Source of the DNA: Roseiarcus sp963820095
GTDB lineage: Bacteria; Pseudomonadota; Alphaproteobacteria; Rhizobiales; Beijerinckiaceae
Direction of reading: 5' to 3'
Length of the DNA stretch: 64,000 nt
Assembly: GCA_963820095.1 (NCBI GenBank)
Contig: CAWFZA010000019.1
Location: 62,001-126,000 of the forward strand
A program made the translations under genes and the position numbers. The first letter of the stretch is position 1. Every line of letters begins with the position of its first letter. The notes under the pieces were generated by a model. It was not told the DNA's origin. It searched no databases and saw only the letters and a program-made list of their open reading frames with translations. Positions 29,830-38,114 of this stretch are shown here, piece by piece.

Positions 29830-31029
29830 ATGAACATCCACGAATATCAGGCCAAGGCGGTGCTGAGAGCGTTTGGCGTGCCCGTAGCCGCCGGCTTTCC
29901 AGCCTTCACCGCAGACGAGGCGGTGGAGGGCGCGAGGAAACTCGCCGGACCGATTTGGGTGGTGAAGAGCCAGATCCATGCCGGTGGGCGCGGCAAGGGC
30001 CGCTTCAAAGAGGCCGCGGCCGGAGACAAAGGCGGAGTGCGGCTCGCGCGCTCGGTCGAAGAGGTTGAGAGGTTTGCAAAGCAGATGCTGGGGGCGACCC
30101 TGGTGACGGCGCAAACCGGCCCTCACGGCAAGCAGGTCAATCGCTTGTATGTCGAGGACGGCGCGACGATCGACCGCGAACTCTATCTCTCGGCGCTGGT
30201 CGACCGGCAGAAGAGCCGAACGGCCTTCGTCCTCTCGACCGAAGGCGGGGTCAACATCGAGGATGTCGCGCACAGCACGCCGGAGAAGATCCACAGCTTC
30301 GCCGTCGACCCGGCGACCGGGATCATGCCTCATCACGGGCGCGCCGCCGCCCGCGCGCTCGAGCTTACGGGCGATCTCGCCAAGCAGACCGAGAGCCTTG
30401 TCGCCAAGCTCTATGCCGCCTTCCTGGCGAAAGACATGTCGATGCTGGAAATCAATCCGCTGGTCGTATTGGCGAATGGCCAATTGCGTGTCCTCGACGC
30501 CAAAGTATCCTTCGACGACAACGCGCTTTACCGCCACCCCGAGATCGCCGCATTGCGCGACGAGAGCGAGGAGGACGCCAAGGAGATCGAAGCTTCCAAG
30601 CACGATCTCAACTATGTCGCGCTCGAGGGCTCGATCGGATGCATGGTCAATGGGGCCGGCCTCGCCATGGCGACCATGGACATCATCAAGCTCTACGGGG
30701 AGAGCCCGGCGAACTTCCTGGACGTTGGCGGCGGCGCCTCGAAGGACAAGGTCGCCGCGGCGTTCAAGATCATCACCGCCGATCCGAACGTGAAGGGGAT
30801 TCTGGTCAATATTTTCGGCGGCATCATGCGCTGCGACATCATTGCCGAGGGGGTCATCGCCGCGGTGAAGGAAGTGGGCCTCAAAGTTCCCCTGGTTGTC
30901 CGCCTCGAGGGCACCAATGTCGACCTCGGCAAGAAAATTATCCGCGAATCCGGCCTGGACGTCATTTCTGCGGACGACCTCGACGACGCGGCGCATAAGA
31001 TCGTCAACGCGGTGAGAACGAGGGCCTGA
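29830..31029 (+). CDS. sucC: Succinyl-CoA synthetase (ADP-forming) beta subunit
   Basis: SucC is the nucleotide-binding subunit of the TCA enzyme that makes ATP from succinyl-CoA. It has 399 residues. The ATP-grasp half opens with MNIHEYQAKAVLRAFGVPVA and has VVKSQIHAGGRGKGRFKEA; the CoA-ligase half has CMVNGAGLAMATMDIIKLYG, NFLDVGGGASKDKV and ILVNIFGGIMRCDIIAEG. It is intact. It should be cotranscribed with mdh 54 bases upstream. Its partner sucD is unusually distant: 1.15 kb of other genes intervene. Confidence 0.96.
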   Translation: MNIHEYQAKAVLRAFGVPVAAGFPAFTADEAVEGARKLAGPIWVVKSQIHAGGRGKGRFKEAAAGDKGGVRLARSVEEVERFAKQMLGATLVTAQTGPHGKQVNRLYVEDGATIDRELYLSALVDRQKSRTAFVLSTEGGVNIEDVAHSTPEKIHSFAVDPATGIMPHHGRAAARALELTGDLAKQTESLVAKLYAAFLAKDMSMLEINPLVVLANGQLRVLDAKVSFDDNALYRHPEIAALRDESEEDAKEIEASKHDLNYVALEGSIGCMVNGAGLAMATMDIIKLYGESPANFLDVGGGASKDKVAAAFKIITADPNVKGILVNIFGGIMRCDIIAEGVIAAVKEVGLKVPLVVRLEGTNVDLGKKIIRESGLDVISADDLDDAAHKIVNAVRTRA

Positions 31030-31062
31030 GGCTCCCGCATATCTCAGCAAGGCAGACAGGCG

Positions 31063-31435
31063 ATGCCCCCATCCAAGATCAACGTTCTTGAGGCGGTCGA
31101 CCAGAAGGTCCGGCAAGTCTTTCATCCGTTCGTCGTCGGCGATGTCAACGACTGCCAGGTCAAGGTGGCGAAGTTCGGCGATAAGTTCGATTGGCACGCG
31201 CACGAAAGCGAGGATGAAGCCTTCTTCGTGTTGCGCGGGCGGATCGCGATCGATTTTCGCGATGGCGTCGCAGGAAATGGGTGAAGGTGATTTTGTCGTC
31301 GTCCCGCGAGGCGTCGAGCACCGGCCCCGGTCGCTTTCACCTGAGCCGGTCGTCTTGATGTTCGAGCCGAGCTCGACCCTCAACACCGGCGGCGCGGTCA
31401 GCGCGTTGACGGTTCGCGAACTCGACCGGCTTTAG
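31063..31435 (+). CDS. Cupin-domain protein, frameshifted
   Basis: A small single-domain cupin of about 124 residues. The first metal-binding motif is WHAHESEDEAFFVLRGRIAI (His-x-His with downstream Glu). The second is GDFVVVPRGVEHRP. The gene would be of the type that binds a sugar or small acid; no activity is assigned. ATG 31063 reads to a stop at 31284 while the second motif is in the next frame; a one-base insertion near 31265-31275 (DGVAGNG versus ASQEMGEGD) explains this, and the length is 3n+1. It sits between sucC and the toxin-antitoxin pair. Confidence 0.75.
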
Positions 31436-31499
31436 GATCTATGAGAAGAGGTTGGAAATTGGTACGCAGTTACACATATACTGTGTGCCAGAGGTCGAT

Positions 31500-31733
31500 A
31501 TGAAAAACATCACACTCGCCATCGAGGATAACGTTCTCGAACGCGCGCGGGTCGTCGCGGCCGAACAGAAGACGACGGTCAATGCAATGGTGCGCGAATT
31601 TCTTGCCGACGTCGCGAGTCGCGACGAGCGCTTGGAGAAGGCGCGGGAGGGGCTTCGCGAGCTGATGCGCAATTCGAAAGGCAGAATGCGGCCCGATTTC
31701 AAGTTTAACCGCGAGGAGACCCATGAGCGCTAG
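31500..31733 (+). CDS. Ribbon-helix-helix antitoxin of a VapBC-type pair
   Basis: The 77-residue protein opens with the beta-strand MKNITLAIEDNVLERARVVA and continues with helices (QKTTVNAMVREFLADVA), the ribbon-helix-helix arrangement of DNA-binding antitoxins. The charged C-terminal half (RELMRNSKGRMRPDFKFN) would bind the toxin. ATG 31500 follows GAGG at a spacing of 6. The end overlaps the toxin start by 11 bases, the usual arrangement for coupled toxin-antitoxin genes. Such antitoxins normally repress their own promoter, which would place a regulator inside the suc operon. Confidence 0.8.
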   Translation: MKNITLAIEDNVLERARVVAAEQKTTVNAMVREFLADVASRDERLEKAREGLRELMRNSKGRMRPDFKFNREETHER

Positions 31734-32148
31734 GGTCTTCCTTGACACGAATGTGCTGATTTACGCCGCGGCGGGCGATGATGTCGATCCCGGCAAGTTT
31801 ACAAAGGCGGGAGAAATCCTGACGACGGAAACCTTCGCGATCTCGACTCAGGTAATCGGTGAATTCATTCGCAATGTGCAGAACCCGCGAAAGATGACGT
31901 CTCCCCTCTCCGACAACGAGGTCGATGGCTGGCTCGAACGGCTGTTCGAGTTTCCGGTGATCTCGATCGATCGGGAGATCCTCCTCAATGCCGCCTTCTT
32001 CCAGCGGCGTTATCAGATCGACTTTTGGAATGGACAGATTTTGGCCGCAGCGCAGCGATTTGGTGCTGAGACCCTGCTTACCGAAGACCTCAACCACGGC
32101 CAGACTTACGGCTCCGTGCGCTGCGAAAATCCCTTCCGGTCGAACTGA
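31723..32148 (+). CDS. PIN-domain (VapC-like) ribonuclease toxin
   Basis: The 141-residue protein is a PIN domain, a magnesium-dependent RNase of VapC toxins. The first acid is in FLDTNVLIYAAAG and the second is Glu in STQVIGEFIRN. The usual third acid (SFWDALI type) is Asn here, in QIDFWNGQILAAA. The fourth is TEDLNHGQ. The missing third acid may lower activity, though the nearby Asp in IDFW could partly substitute. ATG 31723 follows GAGGAG. It ends 28 bases before sucD. PIN toxins in other bacteria cleave tRNA or rRNA; the target here is unknown. Confidence 0.82.
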   Translation: MSARVFLDTNVLIYAAAGDDVDPGKFTKAGEILTTETFAISTQVIGEFIRNVQNPRKMTSPLSDNEVDGWLERLFEFPVISIDREILLNAAFFQRRYQIDFWNGQILAAAQRFGAETLLTEDLNHGQTYGSVRCENPFRSN

Positions 32149-32176
32149 ACCGACCGTCAATCGCCGAAAGCCTCTC

Positions 32177-33064
32177 ATGTCCATTCTCGTCGACGCCGAC
32201 ACCAAAGTCATCACCCAAGGCTTCACCGGCAAGAACGGCACGTTCCATTCCGAGCAGGCGATGGCTTATGGGACCAAACTCGTGGGCGGCGTCTCGCCCG
32301 GCAAGGGCGGCTCGATCCATCTCGGACTGCCGGTCTTCGACACAGTCGTCGAAGCGCGGGAGAAAACGGGGGCTGACGCCAGCGTGATCTATGTGCCGCC
32401 GGCCGGCGCGGCGGACGCGATCTGCGAAGCGATCGACGCCGAGACGCCGCTCATCGTCTGCATCACCGAGGGCATTCCGGTCCTCGACATGGCGCGGGTC
32501 AAGCGGGCGCTCCAGGGCTCGAAGTCGACCTTGATCGGCCCGAATTGCCCCGGAGTCATGACTGCGGGCGAATGCAAGATCGGCATCATGCCGGGCAACA
32601 TTTTTGCCCGCGGCAGCGTCGGGGTGGTCTCACGTTCGGGCACTTTGACCTACGAGGCGGTGTTTCAGACGACGCGCGAAGGTCTCGGGCAGACGACAGC
32701 GGTGGGGATCGGCGGCGACCCGATCAAGGGCTTGGAATTCGTCGATGTGCTCGCCATGTTCATGGCCGACCCCAAGACCCAGTCGATCGTGATGATCGGG
32801 GAGATCGGCGGCCAGGCCGAAGAGGACGCCGCCGAGTTTCTGAAGGACGAGGCCAAGCGCGGCCGTTCAAAGCCGGTCGTCGGCTTCATCGCCGGACGCA
32901 CCGCGCCCTCCGGGCGGCGCATGGGACACGCAGGCGCGATCATCGCCGGCGGCAAAGGCGGCGCCGAGGACAAGATCGCGGCGATGGAGGCCGTCGGCGT
33001 GCGCGTGTCGCCGTCACCCGCGCGGCTCGGCAAGACGCTAGTCGATCTGTTGCACGGCAAGTAA
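32177..33064 (+). CDS. sucD: Succinyl-CoA synthetase (ADP-forming) alpha subunit
   Basis: SucD carries the phosphohistidine and binds CoA. The 295-residue protein starts MSILVDADTKVITQGFTGKN. It has TLIGPNCPGVMTAGECKIGI, GVVSRSGTLTYEAV, GIGGDPIKG and MIGEIGGQAEEDAA, and the catalytic His at about residue 251 in GHAGAIIAGGKGGA. It is intact. A reading back to 31988 overlaps vapC and is ignored. It lies 28 bases after the toxin gene and 15 before sucA. Being downstream of a toxin-antitoxin pair, it may receive additional transcription from that pair's promoter. Confidence 0.96.
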   Translation: MSILVDADTKVITQGFTGKNGTFHSEQAMAYGTKLVGGVSPGKGGSIHLGLPVFDTVVEAREKTGADASVIYVPPAGAADAICEAIDAETPLIVCITEGIPVLDMARVKRALQGSKSTLIGPNCPGVMTAGECKIGIMPGNIFARGSVGVVSRSGTLTYEAVFQTTREGLGQTTAVGIGGDPIKGLEFVDVLAMFMADPKTQSIVMIGEIGGQAEEDAAEFLKDEAKRGRSKPVVGFIAGRTAPSGRRMGHAGAIIAGGKGGAEDKIAAMEAVGVRVSPSPARLGKTLVDLLHGK

Positions 33065-33079
33065 CAAGGAGTCCGCTCC

Positions 33080-36043
33080 GTGGCCCGTCAGGACATCAAT
33101 CAAGCGCTGCTGCAAACCTCGTTTCTGTACGGCGCGAACAGCGCCTACATCGAATCGTTGCAGGCGCAATATGAGAAGGATCCGCAATCGGTCGAACCTG
33201 GCTGGCGCGAATTCTTTGCGGCGCTCGGCGATGATCCGGAAAGCGTAGCTAAAACCGAGCGCGGCGCGTCCTGGCGCAAGCCCAATTGGCCAGCGACGCC
33301 GAAGGGCGATCTCATCAGCGCGCTGGACGGCGATTGGCCGGCGACGGAGAAGGCGGTCGCCGACAAGCTGCGCGCAAAGGCCGAGGAGGCTGGGCCGAAA
33401 GCGGCGCCGAGCGGGGACGAGATTCGCCGGGCGACCCGCGATTCGGTGCGCGCGCTCATGATGATCCGCGCTTACCGCATGCGAGGCCATCTCTATGCCA
33501 ATCTCGATCCGCTCGGTCTTGAGTCGCAGAGGGATCACGAGGAGCTTCATCCCTCGACCTACGGGTTCCAGGAGTCCGACTACGACCGCAAGATCTTCAT
33601 CGATCACGTGCTCGGACTCGAATATGCAACCGTGCGCGAAATGCTTGCGATCCTGCGGCGGACCTATTGCGGCACGATCGGCTTCGAATTTGTCCACATT
33701 TCCGATCCGGCGGAGAAGGCGTGGATCCAGGAGCGCGTCGAGGGGCCCGACAAGGAGATCCAGTTCACGCGGGAAGGCAAGCGCGCGATTCTCGGCAAGC
33801 TGATCGAAACGGAGGGCTTCGAGAATTTCTTCGACGTCAAATTTACCGGCGCCAAGCGCTTCGGGCTCGACGGCGCGGAGGCGATGATTCCGGCGCTCGA
33901 GCAGATCATCAAGCGCGGCGGCCAGCTTGGCTTGCGGGACATCGCTCTCGGCATGGCTCACCGCGGCCGGCTCAATGTGCTGAGCCAAGTGATGGGCAAG
34001 CCGCACCGCGTGATCTTCCATGAGTTCAAGGGCGGTTCGGCTTCGCCCGATGACGTCGAGGGCTCAGGCGACGTCAAATATCATCTTGGGGCGTCTTCGG
34101 ACCGGGAATTCGACGGCAACACCGTTCATCTTTCGCTGACCGCCAATCCGTCGCACCTCGAAATCGTCGATCCTGTGGTTCTCGGCAAGGTGCGCGCCAA
34201 GCAGGATCAGCTCAACGACGTCATCGAACGGTCGAAGGCGCTGCCGCTCCTGATCCATGGCGACGCGGCTTTCGCCGGACAAGGCGTGGTGGCCGAATGC
34301 TTTGGCCTCTCGGGCCTGCGCGGCCACCGGACCGGCGGTTCGCTGCATTTCATCGTCAACAACCAGATCGGCTTCACCACCTATCCGCGCTATTCCCGCT
34401 CCTCGCCCTATCCATCCGACGTCGCCAAGCTGGTCGAGGCGCCGATCTTTCACGTCAACGGCGATGATCCGGAGGCGGTCGTCTTCTGCGCCAAGGTTGC
34501 GACCGAGTACCGGCAGAAGTTCCACAAGCCGGTCGTCATCGACATGTTCTGCTATCGGCGGTTTGGCCACAACGAAGGCGACGAGCCCTCGTTCACCCAG
34601 CCGATCATGTACCGACTCATTCGCTCGCACCCGACGACGCAGCAGATCTACGCCGAGAAGCTTATCGGTGAAGGCGTCGTCACCCAGGGCGAGGTCGACA
34701 AGATGCGCTCGGACTGGCGCCAGCGGCTGGAGGCGGAATTCGAGGCAGCTCAATCCTATTCCGCCAACAAGGCCGATTGGCTCGACGGTCGCTGGGCCGG
34801 CGTCAAGGCGTCACGCGAGATCGCCGACGACGATCGCCGCGGCAAGACCGGCGTCAATCTTGATCGGCTGCGCGCGATCGGCGAGCGCATAACCGAGGCG
34901 CCGGAAGGCTTCAACGTTCATAAAACCATTGGTCGCTTCCTCGAGAATCGCCGCGCGACGATCAAAGTCGGCGAGGGGATCGACTGGTCGACCGCCGAGA
35001 CGCTGGCCTTCGCTTCGCTTTTGGATGAGGGCTTTCCGGTTCGCTTGTCTGGCCAGGACAGCGAGCGAGGCACGTTCTCGCAGCGCCATTCGGTGCTGAT
35101 CGATCAGGACACCGAAGCGCGGTACATCCCGTTGAACCACATCCGCGACGGGCAGGCGCGCTACGAAGTCATCAACTCGATGCTATCGGAAGAGGCGGTG
35201 CTCGGCTTCGAGTACGGCTATTCGCTCGCTGAGCCGAACGCGCTCGTCTTGTGGGAGGCTCAGTTCGGCGACTTCGCCAACGGCGCCCAGGTCGTATTCG
35301 ACCAGTTTATCTCGGGCGGCGAGAAGAAATGGCTGCGCATGTCGGGCCTCGTGTGCCTGTTGCCGCATGGCTACGAGGGACAAGGGCCGGAGCATTCATC
35401 CGCTCGCCTCGAGCGCTATCTGCAGCTCTGCGCCGAGGACAACATGCAGGTCGTGGTTTGCACGACCCCGGCCAATTTCTTCCATGCGCTCAGGCGCCAG
35501 CTCAAGCGTGAGTTCCGCAAGCCGCTGATCGCGATGACGCCGAAGTCGATGCTGCGCAACAAACGCGCGGTCTCGAACCTCGAAGCCTTCGGCCCGGGAA
35601 CGACCTTTCACCGCCTGTTGTGGGATCACGCGGAGACGCACAAGGGCGAAAAGATCAAGCTCGCCGAGGACGACAAGATCCGCCGCGTTGTCGTCTGCTC
35701 CGGCAAGGTCTATTACGATCTTTACGACGAGCGCGAGAAGCGCGGCGTCGACGACGTCTATCTGCTCAGGGTGGAGCAGCTCTATCCTTTTCCGGTCAAG
35801 GCGCTGGTGAAGGAGCTCTCCCGTTTCAAGAAGGCGGAGGTGGTGTGGTGTCAGGAGGAGCCCAAGAACATGGGCGCCTGGGGCTTCGTCGAGCCTTATC
35901 TCGAATGGGTGCTGGGCCAGATCGGCGGCAAGTCGAAGCGCGCCCGCTACGCCGGACGCCTTGCGTCGGCGGCGACCGCCACCGGGCTCATGTCGAAGCA
36001 TCTCTCCCAGCTCAAGGCCTTCATCGACGATTGCCTCGCCTGA
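33080..36043 (+). CDS. sucA: 2-oxoglutarate dehydrogenase E1 component
   Basis: SucA is the thiamine-diphosphate-dependent first enzyme of the 2-oxoglutarate dehydrogenase complex. The 987-residue protein opens with the E2-binding helix (LLQTSFLYGANSAYIESLQA) and has GMAHRGRLNVLSQVMGKP, the ThDP/Mg motif HGDAAFAGQG near residue 393, and the C-terminal half with the second ThDP region (NALVLWEAQFGDFANGAQ) and CLLPHGYEGQGPEHSSARLE. GTG 33080 is preceded by AAGGAG. It is intact and the longest ordinary gene in the window. Confidence 0.96.
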   Translation: MARQDINQALLQTSFLYGANSAYIESLQAQYEKDPQSVEPGWREFFAALGDDPESVAKTERGASWRKPNWPATPKGDLISALDGDWPATEKAVADKLRAKAEEAGPKAAPSGDEIRRATRDSVRALMMIRAYRMRGHLYANLDPLGLESQRDHEELHPSTYGFQESDYDRKIFIDHVLGLEYATVREMLAILRRTYCGTIGFEFVHISDPAEKAWIQERVEGPDKEIQFTREGKRAILGKLIETEGFENFFDVKFTGAKRFGLDGAEAMIPALEQIIKRGGQLGLRDIALGMAHRGRLNVLSQVMGKPHRVIFHEFKGGSASPDDVEGSGDVKYHLGASSDREFDGNTVHLSLTANPSHLEIVDPVVLGKVRAKQDQLNDVIERSKALPLLIHGDAAFAGQGVVAECFGLSGLRGHRTGGSLHFIVNNQIGFTTYPRYSRSSPYPSDVAKLVEAPIFHVNGDDPEAVVFCAKVATEYRQKFHKPVVIDMFCYRRFGHNEGDEPSFTQPIMYRLIRSHPTTQQIYAEKLIGEGVVTQGEVDKMRSDWRQRLEAEFEAAQSYSANKADWLDGRWAGVKASREIADDDRRGKTGVNLDRLRAIGERITEAPEGFNVHKTIGRFLENRRATIKVGEGIDWSTAETLAFASLLDEGFPVRLSGQDSERGTFSQRHSVLIDQDTEARYIPLNHIRDGQARYEVINSMLSEEAVLGFEYGYSLAEPNALVLWEAQFGDFANGAQVVFDQFISGGEKKWLRMSGLVCLLPHGYEGQGPEHSSARLERYLQLCAEDNMQVVVCTTPANFFHALRRQLKREFRKPLIAMTPKSMLRNKRAVSNLEAFGPGTTFHRLLWDHAETHKGEKIKLAEDDKIRRVVVCSGKVYYDLYDEREKRGVDDVYLLRVEQLYPFPVKALVKELSRFKKAEVVWCQEEPKNMGAWGFVEPYLEWVLGQIGGKSKRARYAGRLASAATATGLMSKHLSQLKAFIDDCLA

Positions 36044-36059
36044 GCGAGGCCGGTTCGAC

Positions 36060-36395
36060 ATGCCCCACTTCTTTTGCAGGCTGAGGCCGCCGCGGGCGAC
36101 CTTCATCTCGGACATGACGCCCGACGAGGCGCAGCTCATGCGCGCCCACCGCGAGTATTGGACGCCCCGGGTCGAGACAGGCGTGGTGATCGCGATGGGC
36201 CCGGTCGCGGACCCGGCCGGCGGCTACGGCGTCGCCATCATCGAAGCCGCCTCCGAGGCGGCGCTCGAAGCGATGCAAGCGGCCGACCCCGTCATTGCGG
36301 CCGAGCGCGGTTTTGCGTACGAAAACTGCCGCATGTTGGGAATCGCCGTGCGCCCCAGCCAGCCGCTCGCGCCCGTTGCTTCCGTCTCTCCTTGA
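36060..36395 (+). CDS. YciI-like protein
   Basis: The 111-residue protein is a YciI-like domain (dimeric ferredoxin-like fold). The pattern is MPHFFCRLRPPRATFISDMT, then LMRAHREYWTPRVETGVVIA and the glycine-rich MGPVADPAGGYGVAIIEA. A conserved His and Asp pair in this family forms a proposed active site; the His in RAHREYW fits. The function is unproven. It is 16 bases after sucA and 34 before sucB, so it is in the operon; a link with the 2-oxoglutarate dehydrogenase complex is positional inference only. Confidence 0.8.
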   Translation: MPHFFCRLRPPRATFISDMTPDEAQLMRAHREYWTPRVETGVVIAMGPVADPAGGYGVAIIEAASEAALEAMQAADPVIAAERGFAYENCRMLGIAVRPSQPLAPVASVSP

Positions 36396-36429
36396 ACGAC
36401 AAAGAAGGGCGCCTCGCGGCGCGACCCAC

Positions 36430-37694
36430 ATGGCGATTGAGATTCGTGTTCCGACGCTTGGCAAGTCGATCACCGAAGCGACGGTCGGCAAATGGTTCAG
36501 GAAGGCCGGCGACCCGGTGCAGGCCGACGAGCCGCTGGTTGAACTGGAAACCGACAAGGTGACGCTCGAGGTCAATGCGCCGAGCGCCGGGCGTGCTTGA
36601 GCGAGATCGCCGCCGACACCGGTCAGACGGTCGCGATCGGCGCGCTTCTCGGCCAGCTCTCGCCCGGAGCGGCGACCTCGACCGCAGCCGCCCCGGCCGC
36701 CGCCAAGCCCGCGCCTGGAGCGCAGTCGGCTGCCGCCGCCAAAGCCCCGCCCGCCGGAACCACAATGCCGCCGGCGCCGGCCGCGGCCAAGATCGCCGCC
36801 GAGGACAAGATTGACCTCGCGTCGATCGCCGGCAGCGGCAAGCGCGGGCAGGTGCTGAAAGGCGACGTGCTCGCCGCGGCCGCGACGGCGCAAGCGCCTG
36901 CGCCGATTGCCGCTCCTGCGCCGATTGCGCCGCAGGCGCCCGCGCCGTTTCCAGTCTCAGTCCCGGCAGCGCGGACGACGACGCCCGATGACGGCGCGCG
37001 CGAAGAGCGGGTGCGGATGACCAAGCTGCGTCAGACGATCGCTCGGCGCCTCAAGGACGCGCAAAACACGGCGGCGATGCTCACGACCTTCAACGAAGTC
37101 GATATGAGCGAAGTGATGGCGCTGCGCGCCCGCTACAAGGACGCATTCGAGAAGAAGCACTCAGCCAAGCTCGGCTTCATGGGCTTTTTCGTGAAAGCCT
37201 GCGTTCAGGCGCTGAAAGAGATCCCCGCGGTCAACGCCGAACTCGACGGCGCCGACCTTGTCTACAAGAACTACTACCACGTCGGCATCGCCGTCGGCAC
37301 CGACAGGGGCCTTATCGTGCCGGTGGTGCGCGACGCGGACAAGCTCAGCATCGCCGATGTTGAGAAGGCGATCGCCGGGCTCGGCAAACGCGCTCGCGAG
37401 GGCCAGCTCACGCTTGAAGAGTTGCAGGGCGGAACCTTCACCATCACCAACGGCGGCATCTACGGCTCGCTGATGTCGACGCCAATTCTCAATGCCCCGC
37501 AATCGGGCATCCTCGGCATGCACAAGATCCAGGAGAGGCCGATCGCCGTCGGCGGCAAGGTTGAAATCCGACCGATGATGTATCTGGCCTTGAGCTACGA
37601 CCACCGCATCGTCGACGGCAGGGAGGCGGTGACCTTCCTTGTCCGCGTCAAGGAGGCGCTCGAAGACCCGGCGCGGCTCGTGCTCGACCTCTAG
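36430..37694 (+). CDS. sucB: 2-oxoglutarate dehydrogenase E2 (dihydrolipoamide succinyltransferase), frameshifted
   Basis: SucB transfers the succinyl group to CoA and forms the core of the complex. From ATG 36430 the lipoyl domain is clear, with the lipoyl-lysine in ELETDKVTLEV. Translation in this frame ends at TGA 36598-36600 just after SAGRA; the next residues (SEIAADTGQTVAIGALLGQL) are in another frame, so a break lies near 36585-36600, consistent with one lost or two gained bases (length 3n+2). The rest is an Ala/Pro linker, an E3-binding element (SIAGSGKRGQVLKGDVLA) and the catalytic acyltransferase with ALSYDHRIVDGREAVTFL. Because this enzyme is normally required, a sequencing indel is the more likely reading. 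The E3 gene is not in the window. Confidence 0.9.
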
Positions 37695-38114
37695 ATATAC
37701 GCGTCAGGTCTGGCCCGATCCTGTCAGCAGGAACCAGCGGTCTACGGATGCGCCGCTCACCAGAGACTCCAGTGTCCGCTGCACTTTCAGAAGGAAGGCG
37801 GCCCTTCGCTCGAGGGTGGAATGATCCATGTCGTAATAGGCAAGCTAGTCACGGCGAACGCCGTGGCCGGGCATTGACCGCACCAAGCGCTTCACAACAC
37901 GCTTCGGCGGATCGCCAAGCAGGAAAGTGATCGTACCGACTTGCGCTCACGGGACGCGCCGGCACGAGGCCGACGGCTTGCGGATGGCTGGTTGGGGCGC
38001 CGGGCGAGCGCCTAGGCGTCTCGCAACCGGCCCAGATAGTTTTTCGAAGTGGGAACGAACAGACCAGAGCGGCGTTTAACGCCGATCATTGGGGAACATT
38101 GGAAAAGACCCGAC
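37695..38114. other. Intergenic region ahead of the stress cluster
   Basis: The gap between sucB and the DUF3618 gene has no convincing coding frame; short open frames here have no protein-like pattern. Its right end carries the EcfG-type promoter. Nothing else stands out. Confidence 0.5.
38052..38076 (+). promoter_or_regulatory. EcfG (general stress sigma factor) promoter
   Basis: GGAAC (38052-38056), a 16-base spacer and CGTT (38073-38076) match the alphaproteobacterial sigma-EcfG consensus GGAAC-N16/17-CGTT exactly. It ends 38 bases before the ATG at 38115, a plausible leader length, and points to the stress cluster. I found no other equally good match upstream of a gene in the window. 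Confidence 0.7.

Noticed and set aside
29371..31386. A 671-codon minus-strand open frame opposite sucC and mdh
   Set aside because: It lies antisense to well-recognised genes and has no family motif; long antisense frames are common in GC-rich DNA.
31030..32176. Insertion of the cupin/toxin block by a mobile element
   Set aside because: No transposase, terminal inverted repeat or target duplication is visible at the borders.
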